From Gordionus sp. m RMFG-2023 (Eukaryota > Nematomorpha > Gordioida > Chordodea > Parachordodidae): a DNA stretch of 64,000 nt. Each line of letters begins with the position of its first letter. Positions within the stretch are counted from its first letter, which is position 1. Made by a program: the position numbers and the translations under genes. Shown here piece after piece: positions 35,783 through 48,184 of this stretch. The notes under the pieces were generated by a model. It ran no database searches and had not been told where the DNA came from. It saw only the letters and a list, made by a program, of their open reading frames with translations. The DNA lies in the NCBI RefSeq assembly GCF_954871325.1, contig NC_088777.1:24281366-24345365 (forward strand), given 5' to 3'.

Positions 35783-38693
35783 CAGGGATTCGAACCGAAC
35801 CCGAACCCGGAGAAGTGAACCCGGGTTTTTAGAAAAAAACTCTGAACCCGAACCGAACCTGAACCCCATTTATAAAATTTCCAAAACCCCGAACCGAACC
35901 CAAGAATTTTATTTGAACCCGGGTTCAATCGGGTTCAGTGTATTATTTAAAATCATATATTAATATATGTAAATACAAATATTATATTTTCAAATTTCCA
36001 ATTAAATGAAGTCTTAATAAATTTTAAACAATTTAATTCATTTATGCCATTTTTAAATTTATTCTCGATTCCTATTGGAGTGTTAAAAAATTTTAAACAA
36101 TTGAATTAATTTACGCCATTTATTTTTAAATTTTTATCTTATTATTCTTAAAGATTATTAATTAGAAGAAAATGGTTAACAAATCAAAGTAAAAATTATT
36201 ATATTGTTAATTTAAAAAATTCTAAACATCTAACTTAAAAATTGTTAAATGTAGGGCAGTTTTTGTGAACTTATTAAAATGATTTTAAAATTTATATATG
36301 CTAATCATTTATTTTTGGTTCAGTTTAATTTTTACAAGATATTAATGAAGTGCATATTATAAATGAAATTAAATTTATAAATATCTCTTTTTTAATTCTG
36401 AAATCATTGCTATTTAAAAAAATTGTTCTCTTTTTATAGATTTAAGATTAAAGATAAAGTCATATTTGATAAGCATTTTACCCTTAATAAAATAGAAAAA
36501 AAAATCAATATGTTCATATTGCAAAGTAAAAATGTCTGGTAATCACTTGTCAAATTTAGAAAGACACCTGGAAAGAAATCACAACAATGAATATTTAAAT
36601 TATTTAAATGAAAAAACCAAATATCAGGAATTGTTATTGGCAAAAAAACCTAAAATTAATATAGAAACCTTTTTTCCAAAAAAGCATATAAGTATAAATA
36701 TATCATCTAATGATTTGATGAGTTCTATATTAGAACTTGTTACTGTAAATGGCCGGCCTTTATCAATTATTGAAGATTCGGGATTTCAAAGAATTATAAA
36801 TCCACTCCTATCTGGGCTCAATTTAGTTATAAACAAAGAAAATTTATCCAGAACTATTAATAAAACAGCCCAATCAATTAGAGACAAAATATCGAGAGAG
36901 GTAGAAGGAAAATTAATAAGTTTAAAAGTTGATGCAGTTCAACGACTAGATAGGTCAATTCTTGGTGTAAATATTCAATTTATATCAAAGTCCATTATAA
37001 ATTTGAGGCTCTTGGAATTGTAGAGCTGAAAGAGAGATGTACAGGAGAATATATAAAAGAGAATATATTAAAAACTTTACTAAAATTTAAAATTAATATT
37101 CAACAAATATACACAATTACTTCTGATAATGGTTGTAATTTTTTAAGAGCTATAAAGCTCCTGCAACCTGAAACTGATTATGATATAAGGAGTGAATCAG
37201 CAGATGAGGAAAATATGGATGTAAATGTATATAAATATGATATTGATGATATACAAAATACTTTTTTATCAACTATTATATCCTATCCGATTTATAGTGT
37301 ACGGTGTGCACACACTTCAGCTGGCACTTCAAGATGCTATAAAATTATCACCTATTGTGGAAACCATTGCAAAAGCTAGGAGCCTAAATTTAAAATTAAG
37401 ACATCATACTTACCAAAATTTATTAAAAAATATGAAACTCCCTAAGCCTGCGATAGATTGCCACAGATGGCATTCAACCCATGATATGTTAGAAAGGCTG
37501 ATTTTACTAAAACCCAATATCGAAGATTTTTTTACAGAGCAATCTGATTATTTATTGACTGAAGATTGGAAAGAGATAATAACGATTGTTGAAATTTCAA
37601 AACCGCTAAAAATCGCAACCAAACAATTCCAATCTGAACAGTTAACACTGACAGATTTTTATGCAGCATGGTTAAGATGCTGCATCGAACTGGAAAAAAA
37701 TCCAAACTATTTTGCTCAATTACTATATTCTTGTCTTAAAAACAGAGAAGAAAGGTTTATAAAGAACGAAATTCTCTTAGCTGCCATATACCTGGGCCCA
37801 AGATACAAGGTTAATTAAAAGCTTAGTAAATTAATTATTTTAGATTTATATTAAAATTGTTATTTTATGAAATATTTAAATATAAACAATATAAATCCTT
37901 AAATATTACAGGTATTACTTAGTGATGATGATAAGATTTGTGCGAAAAAACATCTTGTCAATTTATGGAGACGAATTAAAAGCTTAACAACGCCAATTTT
38001 ATCTGATGATATTAGTTCCGATGAAGTTATTGAACAAGAAGATGATTTAGAGAAATTGATATAACTTAAAGAAAGGCAGGAGAAAATATTTAAAAGAGGG
38101 CCAACGATTGCTGAGAAAAGTATTGGAACAATAATTACTGGATTTAGCGATTATATAAGATTAGATAAGAAGGAAAATATTTTGCATTTTTGGGAGTCTG
38201 CTAAGCTGGAACACCCTGAATTATATATTTTATCTAAAATCTTATTTGCTGTTCCTGCAACCCAAGTTAATTTTTCATATTTTCACATATAAATACATTT
38301 AACATAGGTTAGCGTTGAAAGATCTTTTTCACATTTGAAATTCATTCTTTCACCACATAGATCGAGGATGAGTGAACAACTCTTGGAAGATATTATGCTA
38401 ATACGTCTAAATAAAATTTTTAAAATTGATACATGACTATATGCTTTGTATTTTTAACTATATTGGCCTATAAATAAAATAAAAAATTTATTTTTTATAT
38501 CAAATTTATGTCTAGTTTTTTATTATGATTTAAATATAGAATTTTTTTTATCAACTCAAAAATTCTTGAACCCGAACCGAACCAAACCCGGGTTCAAAAA
38601 TATTTCCCTGAACCGAACCCGAACCGAACCCGAACTTTTTTTTTATACCCCGAACCGAACCCGGTCTAAAATTTTGTCGGGTTCGCATCCCTG
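35783..38693 (+). mobile_element. Nearly complete hAT element, ACCCG-word family
   Basis: This 2,911-bp element is flanked by GTTATTAC on both sides (35,775-35,782 and 38,694-38,701). Its ends are CAGGGATTCGAACCGAACCC and GGGTTCGCATCCCTG. Both subterminal regions are full of GAACCC/GGGTTC. It encodes one plus-strand transposase with introns. It lies inside the 8,990-bp foldback, so it is younger than that element. A more damaged relative is at 19,008-23,664. Confidence 0.92.
36430..38435 (+). pseudogene. hAT transposase, almost intact, with introns
   Basis: The plus-strand order is: zinc-finger-like SGNHLSNLERHLERNH (36,532 on); INPLLSGLNLVINKENL; first catalytic block SLKVDAVQRLDRSILGVNIQF; ALGIVELKERCTGEYI; TSDNGCNFLRAI (37,124, second Asp); HTLQLALQDAIK; CHRWHSTHDMLERL (the RW motif); LGPRYK, intron 37,810-37,911, VLLSDDD; NILHFWESAKLEHPELYI; PATQ, a 42-bp intron 38,266-38,307, VSVERSFSHLKFIL and RLNKIFKIDT. 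I see a frame change near 36,990, another near 37,310, and one in-frame stop near 38,062. So it is inactive, but only lightly decayed. Confidence 0.82.
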
Positions 38694-38929
38694 GTTATTA
38701 CATTATTAAGTATAATAAGTTTAATATATTTTCTAACGTTTAGCAGTGTTAAAATATTTATAATAAAAGTTTTAATAAATTTTTATTAAAGAATAAATGT
38801 TTAATTTTAAAAGGAATATTAAAACACAAAATTATGTGGAAATGGTTCCAACAAAGAAATAATTGTATTATAGCTGTAGTAGTGGTATGTTTATGGATAA
38901 TTGGTATTGTGTTACATAGGAGAAAAATG

Positions 38930-39530
38930 AAAAGAGTTATAGAAAGAGATAGAATAAAAATCACGTAAGAAATTGAAATTAAGAATAATGAAATTGAAAA
39001 AGAAAAAAATGGAAGGGAATTAAAAAACGTTAATGAAAAGGAAAGAATGATGAAAGAAATGTTAAATTTAAAGGATAAAATATGAAAAATTTTAAATAAA
39101 AATATGATAGAAGGAATGAGGAAGAGTATCAATATTATTAGGTTGGGAGATGAACGAAAAGGTATAATTAATAAAAGAGAAATAGAGATTACAGATGAAA
39201 ATAAAATGAGAGTGATAAACGAAATAATGATAGTCATGGAGAAAATTGTGGGAGAAGATATGAAAAGGATTTCAGAAGAGAAGATAGAATGAATGCTAGG
39301 GAATATGATCATTGTAAAGAGTATAATACGGCAATGAGTTTGCAGAAAAATGAAAAGGAAAATTGGGAAAGAGAAAATTTTTTCGAAACAGATTTAATCG
39401 TCCAAAAATAAATATGCAAAATGTAAGATGTTATTCATGTGGGGAATTGGGGCATATAAGTAGAAATTGTGTTCAAAACTGTATGATGTTTAATAAGCAA
39501 CCGATTAAATGTAAATAAAAATTTTTTTAA
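38930..39530 (+). mobile_element. Gag-like fossil fragment with a zinc knuckle
   Basis: Lys/Glu-rich, coiled-coil-like text is followed by one CCHC zinc knuckle, CYSCGELGHISRNC (39,430-39,471), the nucleic-acid-binding motif of retroelement gag or LINE ORF1 proteins. It lies 240 bp upstream of the RTE-like reverse transcriptase and could be its first ORF. It could also be from an LTR element, like the one at 56,690. It is broken. Confidence 0.5.
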
Positions 39531-39605
39531 ATTAAATTAAAAAATTTTTTTAAATTAAAATAAAAATTTTTTTAAAATTAAAATTTTTTTAAATAAAAAT
39601 TTAAA
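39519..39605. repeat. Low-complexity AAAATTTTTTTAAATT repeat
   Basis: About five imperfect units of AAAATTTTTTTAAATTAA separate the zinc-knuckle fragment from the LINE. Confidence 0.7.
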
Positions 39606-39767
39606 ACAAAAACTTACTGGTGCCATCTAGGCGCTATAATCATTGAAATTTAAAATAATATTTATAATAAATTGAAATAATTTAAAAAACCAAAAAATCT
39701 TGCTAAATTATTGTTACAAATTTTAAATAACAATGGGAGAAATTATTGTTACAAATTTTAAATATCA

Positions 39768-41500
39768 ATGGAAGAGATAGACGGGGGAGGGAAGGAATTG
39801 GTCATTTATTTTCTAGCCCTAAAATATTTCAAAATTAAAACAATAAATAAAATCTCGAAATGTGATGATATTTTATTATATGAAATTAAAGGGCAAAATA
39901 AAATATACAGATTAGCCAAACAGCGAGAAAAGAACTCTAGGAATATAAACGGAGCTCCGAAAGTAAACAAAAATAAAGATGGGAAATTATTTTCAGGTCT
40001 CAGCTTTCATTTAGATGAACACTCCCCATGTCAAAACCTTGAACAACCAATAACAGAACAAGAAATAATCATATGCCTCAAGCATATGAAAAACAACAAT
40101 AGGGGACCAGATGGTATTCCAATAGAAAGCCTTAAAGCACTAGGAGATGATGGAATACATTTCCTCACAAATCTATACAATAAAATACTTGGAGATGAAG
40201 AGGTTCCCCAAAAATGGAAGCAGAGCTATCAAGTTCCTATTTTCAAAAATAAAGGGGATCCACACATGTCAAAATTACAGGGGCATAAAACTAATGTCAC
40301 ACTGTCTAAAACTATAAGAAAAATAATAGAAAAAAGATTAAAAGACATAATCGAAATAGGAGAGACTCAGTTTGGCTTTATGCCTGGAAGATCAACAACT
40401 AATGCTATCCACGCAATTAGGCAAATGGGTGAAAAATACAGGGAAAAAAACAAAAAGCTACACATGGTCTTTCTCGATCTAGAAAAGGCCTTCGATAGAA
40501 TCCCAAGAAAACTTATCTGATGGGCGCTACGTTACAAAGAGGTTCCCAAAGAATATATAATTGAATAACATAGGATATGTATATGAGCCATACAACAATG
40601 GTCCGTAGCACAACAGGTACTTCAGCAGGCTTCACAATATCCGAAGGAGTTCATCAAGAGTCGGCTCTCAGCCCATTTCTCTTCATTACAGTAATAGATG
40701 TATTAGCACAGTTTATACCTCAAACAGTCCCGTGGAATATGATATTTGCAGATCATATTGTGATATTTGCCGAATCCAAGGATGAAATGAAAGAAAGATT
40801 AGTGAGTTGGATAAATATCCTAGAAAAGCTCGGACTAAAAGTAAATAGAGAAAAGACGGAGTGTATGGTGATAGGAGATGAAACAGAGAGTATTGATATA
40901 AATGAATGGCAGATATCGGCAATAAGCTGCAAATATTTGGGCTCCACTATGCAAACAAACGGCACAATAGAAAAAGAGATAAAGAGTAAAATTAATCAAG
41001 GGTGGTTAAAGTGGAGATCTTTATCTGGAGTGCTATTTGACAAAAGAATCCCACACAAATTAAAGGGGAAAATTTACAGTTCCATAGTACAACCAACTAT
41101 TCTATATAGTTCGGAAACATGGCCAACCAAAGAATCAGACGAGAGAAGTCTACAAAATATGGAGATGAGAATGCTGAGGATAATTGCTGGTGTAACAATA
41201 AAGGATAAAGTGCGCAGTACAAGAATACTAAGTAGTTTAAAGGTAGTGTCCATTAAGACTAAGTTAATGGTAAACAGACTTAGGTGGTATGGACACACAA
41301 TGAGAAGGCCTATAAACTACATAGGAAATAAGGTTGAGAGTTTGGAAGTGATGGGCAAACGTAAAAGAGGAAGGCCAAAACTTCAATGGGGCCATAAAGT
41401 TAAAGCCAATATAAAGAAGTATAAGTTAGATAAAAGAGATTGTATGAATAACATAAAGTGGAGAGAGATGTTGAAAAAGCTTACCATCAGAAAAGGTTAA
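39768..41500 (+). pseudogene. RTE-like LINE reverse transcriptase
   Basis: Two long plus-strand frames together cover most of an RT. The first (39,768-40,520) has CLKHMKNNNRGPDGIPIESL, then LTNLYNKILGDEEVPQKWKQ, IIEKRLKDIIEIGETQFGFM and PGRS, then FLDLEKAFDRIPR with the first catalytic Asp. The second (40,577-41,500) has GFTISEGVHQESALSPFLF, MIFADHIVIF, KLGLKVNREKTE, KYLGSTMQTNG, LRWYGHTMRR and KRGRPKLQW, the RTE-type C-terminal part. A stop at 40,518 and a frame change before 40,577 separate them. The FADD box reads FADH, losing a catalytic Asp. No endonuclease domain is visible upstream, so the copy is probably 5'-truncated. Confidence 0.85.
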
Positions 41501-41509
41501 AGCTAAAGA

Positions 41510-42125
41510 GGGGAAAAAAATTGACAATATAGGGGAAATGTACCATGAATGGCTGTTTTTGTTTTTTAAAAAAAATTATTAAAAGAGGAAAAGATTTGTT
41601 TTGACTTTTAAAGAAAACGGGGTATGCGTGATCAATTTCGAGGAAAAATTAGTGAAAAATTTTTTTTGAGGGAGAATTATGAAAATCGATTTTGTGAAAA
41701 AAGGTTTAGTTAACCCCCCCCCCATCCCCATTTATTCTTAAATACTTTATATATATAATAACAAATTCAGTAACATTTTGTAATATTTTTTAAAGAAAAT
41801 ACATGTTCGCATTTTTTAGGCGCGATTAAGGTAGGGGCTCGTGATCAGAGCTGGTTAGGTCAATTTTTAGACCCAAACCCCGGATCTAGGGGTTACACAA
41901 CTAACCTATTAACAAAACTTAATCTTTTTTTTATTTAAATAGTTTTCAAATCAAGAAATTTATTCATACGTATAATTGTAGATTTACAAATCAATCTCCT
42001 TACTTTCAAATTTAAATGTTTTGTTATTTAATTAGTGTGCTCTCCTATATTAACCTAATCTACTCTTCTGTTGTGATTTAATCTTGACGTGGATGCTACT
42101 TATCTCGAGCATTGCATTTAAAATT
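41510..42125. other. Interior of the foldback after the LINE
   Basis: Mostly A/T with a C10 tract (41,714-41,723) and the G/C-richer phrase GACCCAAACCCCGGATCTAGG near 41,870. I see no gene. Confidence 0.45.
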
Positions 42126-42439
42126 TAATAATTGAACTTTCTTTGATTTTGTGAAAAGTGAAATCATATTTTTATTCACGTCGATGTTATATTCTTCCAT
42201 GCAAATCAAATCTAAAATGTTTTTTAATCTCATTAGCTTCTCCCAAATATAACATCCACAACAGTTATCTGTACTTTGGTATTAAAAATGTTAAAATTTT
42301 TTGAAGCATATATTTTTTAATGTTTACATAATAAATTTTAAATAACAAAAGTAAACCGGTCCGCTCGCAATTTTTAATATTATTTAGCTAGCCCGCCCAA
42401 TAAGATAAACGGGCGTAGGCTAAAAGTCAGCTCGTTTCA

Positions 42440-42870
42440 GCAAAAAATTCAAAAAAGTTGAAAAATAAATATTATGACAATTGCCACTTACTTTTCTATA
42501 GTGCATCTAACTGAAATTTTAACTTAACATGTTTACAATAAATATTTTTCCTGTTTAATTTATTAAAAAAGTTCAAAAATAACGATTATGACAAGTGTGA
42601 CTTTTCTATGGTACATCTTCACTGAAATTTTAATTCAACATGGTTACAAAACATATTTTTACCTGTTTATTTTAAAATAACTCAAAAAAGTTTAAAAATA
42701 ACGATTATGACAATTGTCACTTTTCTATGATACATCCTAATTTAAATTTTAATTTAACATGTATATTTTTGCCCATTTGATCCAAAAAAATTAAGAAAAA
42801 CAAAAAATTATTAAAAATAACGAATATGAGATTTGTGACTTTTCTATGGTTTATCTTCTCTGATATTTCA
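42440..42870. repeat. Right-arm tandem repeats of about 115 bp, inverted relative to the left arm
   Basis: Four units with ATTATGACAATTGTCACTTT, CTATGGTACATCTTC and CTGAAATTTTAA. The palindrome is perfect at 42,708-42,719 and degenerate in the other units. Confidence 0.82.
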
Positions 42871-43093
42871 AGTAGTCGTAAGAACTAGACTAACCCCGAC
42901 TATACAGTGGTCAGGTTCGGTTAGACTCAAAATTGATTTTAGTCGACTAAATTAATCGATTAAGCATGTAGACTAAATGAATTAGTCGTTTTAGTCGACT
43001 AAATTAGTCGCTAAAGTTTTTAGTCGATTTCCATGACTATGACTATTAGTCGTAGTCGAAAGAACTCGACTAATTAACAACACTACAAATAAG

Positions 43094-44174
<1,081 letters not shown>

Positions 44175-44261
44175 TTAAATGATTGATTTAAATCAAATTT
44201 TTTAGGTTCAATTATTTAAATGTGAGTAAGAAATTGTATTATTTAAAAAATCTTTGATTAA

Positions 44262-45085
44262 TAAAGACTAATGATGTAACGTAACATAGATGGAAGTATC
44301 GGCGTTACATTGTTGAGAAAATGGCAAGCTATTCTTTACTTGTTTCAAAAAATAACACGTTTCTCTTTTTGAGTAACGGTACAAAAGGTAATTAATTTAT
44401 TTTTTCCTTTTTATTTTTTTAAAATTTCATTAATAATTTATGCCGAGTTTTTAATTCCGATCAACCATCAAAGTTCTTCATATTTATTTATTTATCATAT
44501 TTTTGTTGTTAAATTTTATACATGCATTGGCCCCAGAATGAAGCATTTTTTACACCAATAAAGAGAATTAAGGATAAGTCTACACTTTGTAAGCGTAGAT
44601 TGTGCCCTAATTTAATATTTCAACCTCAATGTCCAGCAGCTTAAATCTAAAAAGACATGAAAGTAAAGTATAAATTCAGATATAGATAAGAAAAAAAAAT
44701 TGATGAGGATCTGATCATTTTTTAAATATTTCTAATAAATTCTTCCAATTAAAATTTTCGTTTATTAAATATAATACACCCCTCTTATCCTCTGAGACAG
44801 GTGAACGTGTGTTTATCACACTGAAAGCTGTGTTGAGCACCAAGCGCTCTTGCTTATTTGATCAAAATTTTGAAAATCAATTGTTAAAAATAAATAAATT
44901 ATTACAAAAGGATCCTATCTTATTTGTAAATATTATTTTTTGTATATTTTTTTTAATTATCAATGGGGGAAAAAAATTTGAATATAATATTTAGTATTTT
45001 TTTGAATAGTGAGTAACGCGTTCCTTTTTCCACAAGGTAACGAATAACGGTAACGTTTTTCTTTTTTTAAGGTAAGGTTTACAGA
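44262..45085 (+). mobile_element. hAT deletion derivative, GTAAC-word family
   Basis: GTAACG/CGTTAC words crowd both ends (44,275-44,395 and 45,012-45,060). Near 44,590-44,640 the plus strand resembles a BED finger (LCKRRLCPN). Near 44,775-44,900 it reads PLLSSETGERVFITLKAVLS and STKRSCLFDQNFENQLL, the hAT dimerisation domain (family SAASERVFS..G..lS.kRnrL). The catalytic core is absent. Exact ends and target duplication were not determined. Confidence 0.55.
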
Positions 45086-45259
45086 TAACTCATAAATAAA
45101 TTACTAGCTCTTCTATTAATATACTTTTCAAAATTTTTTCATGTATCAATGATATTTGGAACTAATAATCTTTTTTCATTATTAAAATGTTAGGAATAGA
45201 TCTATCAGCTGGTTAGGCATATTTAAAAACGAACAGGAATATATGTATTATACGTATTT

Positions 45260-45600
45260 GATTTGTTTAAACCAGAGATAAAATTTGCTCAAAAAATCAA
45301 AATTTTGATCTCGGAAGATTTTTTAAAAGAAGATTTTTTTGAAAATGCTCAAACAGTATTTTTGATCAAAGTTTAACTAAAATTCCAAAAATAATTTTAA
45401 ATCTTTTATAAGTAAAATCGTTTGTGATATAAATGCAAAAAAAATCTTTCATGATGAAATCACAAGTTTTAATCTTTTAATGTCGATCTTCAAAGATTTT
45501 TGCTCAAAAGTCTTCAAATGCATATTTGAAGATTTTTAAAAGAATAGATAATAAAATTTACTATTTGCATTTGATCGTTTTTTACGAAAATATAGTGACA
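45260..45600. repeat. Region of iterated AAGATTTT / TTTGATC words
   Basis: AAGATTTTT, TTTTGATC and GCTCAAAA recur many times in both directions within 300 bp. This resembles a hAT subterminal region, but no terminus or duplication was found. Confidence 0.3.
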
Positions 45601-45672
45601 GAACATTTTAAAACTCATATTGCACTATTATGTTGATTAGTTTAAAATTCTAATCAATAAATTTGGCTGTTA

Positions 45673-45896
45673 CGCTGCATAGTAAGCGCGATTTGGTCAA
45701 GCGATGCGAAATGAATCGCTAGCGAGGTTACAATTGATTCGCAAAGTTATAATCTTTTAAAATATATCTAAACAGCTGCCGCGATTTTATCATTTCGCTC
45801 ATTTATAAATTATACCTATAATTGGCTTGCTTTTGTAAATTACGCAGCGATTAATTTCGCATAGCTAGAGCAAATCTGCTTACTATAAATGAGGCG
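45673..45896. mobile_element. PIF/Harbinger-type MITE
   Basis: This 224-bp foldback is flanked by TTA on both sides (45,670-45,672 and 45,897-45,899), the PIF/Harbinger duplication. The left arm has CGCTGCATAGTAAGC, then GCGATGCGAAATGAATCGCT; the right arm inverted has CGCCTCATTTATAGTAAGC, then GCTATGCGAAATTAATCGCT. It is non-coding. Confidence 0.7.
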
Positions 45897-45903
45897 TTAG
45901 TCC

Positions 45904-47325
45904 TAAAATGAGAACCTGAATTTAGCTATCCAAATGTAAGGTAAAAAATTTATCTTATTCTTTTTAAATATTATTTTCTTTACCAACTCTTTTTTTATGT
46001 AAATGTATTATGCATACGCAATTTAATTGTTGAAGCAGGAGAGGGTACAATGGACCATGGGGTATATGAGTTCAATTTTTTTTTATTAAAAACCAATTTA
46101 ATCAAAGTATAAAATTTAATCCCATATTAGATAATTATGGTATAAATCTTTAAAAAAAATAAATCGTTGCCTGATTTTATGGTTTTATTCTCATAGGTCG
46201 GAGGCCGAAATAACATTCTTTTCTTAGGAGTCCCATCCAACCATGTTCAAAAAATCACCTCAAACTATTTTAAATATATGCCTTTTATACATTAAAATAA
46301 AGTTCTATCTCATTTTGGCCCAATGTTTTAATTATTATAAGTCCTATATATTTATGCAATCAAAGATCATATTTTTATCACGTGATACTAAAAAAAACAA
46401 TTTTTATTTGAAAATCATCTGCAATATTTAAATATTTATAAAATAAATTGAAGCTACAATAAAAAGTTAGCGCTTGAGATTTTGCCAATTACAGTACCTA
46501 AAATAATGAGTATTAAATTCTTAGTAAGTAGAGTAGATTTTAAAAAATGACCTTTACCAATTTTTTTTACATAAGTTTATGTATGTTTTAACATAATGTC
46601 AAATTTAGTTTATTCAAACAAGACTGATAAAACAAAAAATACAAATCTTTTAGTTTTCGTCTTCAACCTTATGTAGTCAGACCTATTTATTCTTTCACCC
46701 ACTAAATATAGTGCTCTTAACTTCTACCTGAACTTAATTTCCATATCAATATTAAATTTTATTTACCCCACCCCCACTCTCCCTCCATCAAAAAAACTCC
46801 GCCATAGTTCTTTGGCTCTTTAAAATTCGCTCTAAACTCTTTCTTTCCCTCTTTACCTAATATTTACCTCCTTATAGGTATTAATTTTACGTTATTCCTT
46901 AGGCCATTATACCCCTAGCCTTTTTCTGAATTCATATCCCAAAATTTATTTTCACCTTCATCTATTCCTTTTTTTTCATCTGAATTCATATCCTTATCAT
47001 TCTAACATTGTACCACAATATACCTTTTGATTCTATCCATCAATCACTTGGACATAGACTAATTTTACTGTTAGAAATACCCATGATAATTTTATCAAAT
47101 ATATTCCCTATAACCAATTAATATTAGTGAAAGGCGATCTCTTCAACATGTGACTAACGTATGGAAAATCAAAATGCATACATTTTTGGTAAAAGGGGCG
47201 TTTTAAAAAAGATAATATTTCCTTACATTTTTTTAAACCTAACACTGATGGATATAATTAATTTTTTTCAACCAAAAAAATCTATTTAATTAATCTCTAC
47301 TAATAACTCTGATTAGGCAAAATTT
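45904..47325. other. Intron DNA with a pyrimidine-rich block
   Basis: No gene. The block 46,660-47,060 is strongly C/T-rich on the plus strand (for example CCCCACCCCCACTCTCCCTCC near 46,765), with GAATTCATATCC repeated at 46,930 and 46,983. It could be non-coding sequence of a retroelement in reverse, but I cannot assign it. Confidence 0.4.
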
Positions 47326-47329
47326 ATAG

Positions 47330-47986
47330 AGTATATGAAGTTCAGATATCCAAAGAAACAGAATTCGCTGAATAGTCATGAGCTACAAGAAGAAACTAGA
47401 AAAGGCATGCCCGACAAGATGGAGCCTTCGACATCAAGCTGTTACAGTAGAATAGTATATTTTGAGAGTGCTCGAAATAACAGAATGGCCTGAAGCAGAT
47501 ATTTCACCTGAAGCTAAAATATTCTTAGATTGCCGATTTTTTTACATTGAAATGTATTAAAATTACACAAAAATTTTATGCAATATTTTCATGTTCTAAA
47601 TATATAAAAACTATTGTATATTATGGCAAATAACAATAGCACAATGAGAGGACCTTTTCCATTATTGAGAATAAAAATCTATTTTAAAGGTACCACATCA
47701 AAAACTCGATTGAATGAATTTTAAATTTTTATTTAAGTATTTTAACCTTTTAAATCATCATATTCCATATTATATTGTGATTTAGATACTGGTTTATATA
47801 GTAATATTTTTAATAATATTATATTTGCTCTTAAGTATTTTATATTTTCCAAAATTTGTTTATCTCTTTTTGAAGTTGTTATTTTTTAAAATATGATTGG
47901 TTGCAATAAATTTCTAATGTTCAATTATTCAATATAAAAATTACTCCACCCCTCCCCCCGTAGAAAATTCCTGCTTACAGGCCTGA
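47330..47986 (+). mobile_element. hAT 3' fragment
   Basis: Near 47,640-47,720 the plus strand reads MRGPFPLLRIKIYFKGTTSK and TRLNEF, matching the dimerisation domain of TTF/ZMYM-type hAT (family ERSFS.LR.iK.ylRstm...RL). The right edge, in reverse, reads CAGGCCTGTAAGCAGGAATTT followed by G-rich sequence, similar in style to CAGTGGCGTAGCCAGGATTT of the element at 13,827. The left end was not found. Confidence 0.5.
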
Positions 47987-48184
47987 CCAGTGATATTTCA
48001 CCTAAATGACATTAATTTTTTTTAAATTTAATTCATTTATTGTTTTACTATAGGCCTCGTGTTCCGTTAATGAAGGTCTAAATAAATGGCAAAATATTAA
48101 TCGTGATATTATTGTATATGAATCTTCACAGGTACATATGATAGCCGTTCCGTATTACAATTTATAATACCCCAGAAAGAATTT

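Larger units (their letters stand above)
34096..43085. mobile_element. 8,990-bp hAT-like foldback element
   Basis: It is flanked by CAAATAAG on both sides (34,088-34,095 and 43,086-43,093), a perfect 8-bp duplication. It starts TAGTGTTGTTAATTGAC and ends TAATTAACAACACTA. Each end then shows GACTAA/TTAGTC words, four to six diverged units of about 105-115 bp, a TAGCCCGCCCAAT block, and text that encodes the start of a small Cys-rich frame in the left arm. The arms run to about 35,260 and from about 42,130. The interior holds a complete younger hAT (35,783-38,693), a gag-like fragment and an RTE-like LINE. No transposase of its own was seen, so it was probably moved by another hAT. Confidence 0.85.

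Noticed and set aside
38758-39312. 184-codon minus-strand frame of Ile/Leu/Ser
   Set aside because: It is the antisense of the Lys/Glu-rich gag-like fragment; its membrane-like look comes from composition.
34096-43085. A cargo-carrying giant transposon with host genes
   Set aside because: Everything recognisable inside (a hAT, an RTE-like LINE, a gag-like fragment) is itself transposable. No host gene is carried.
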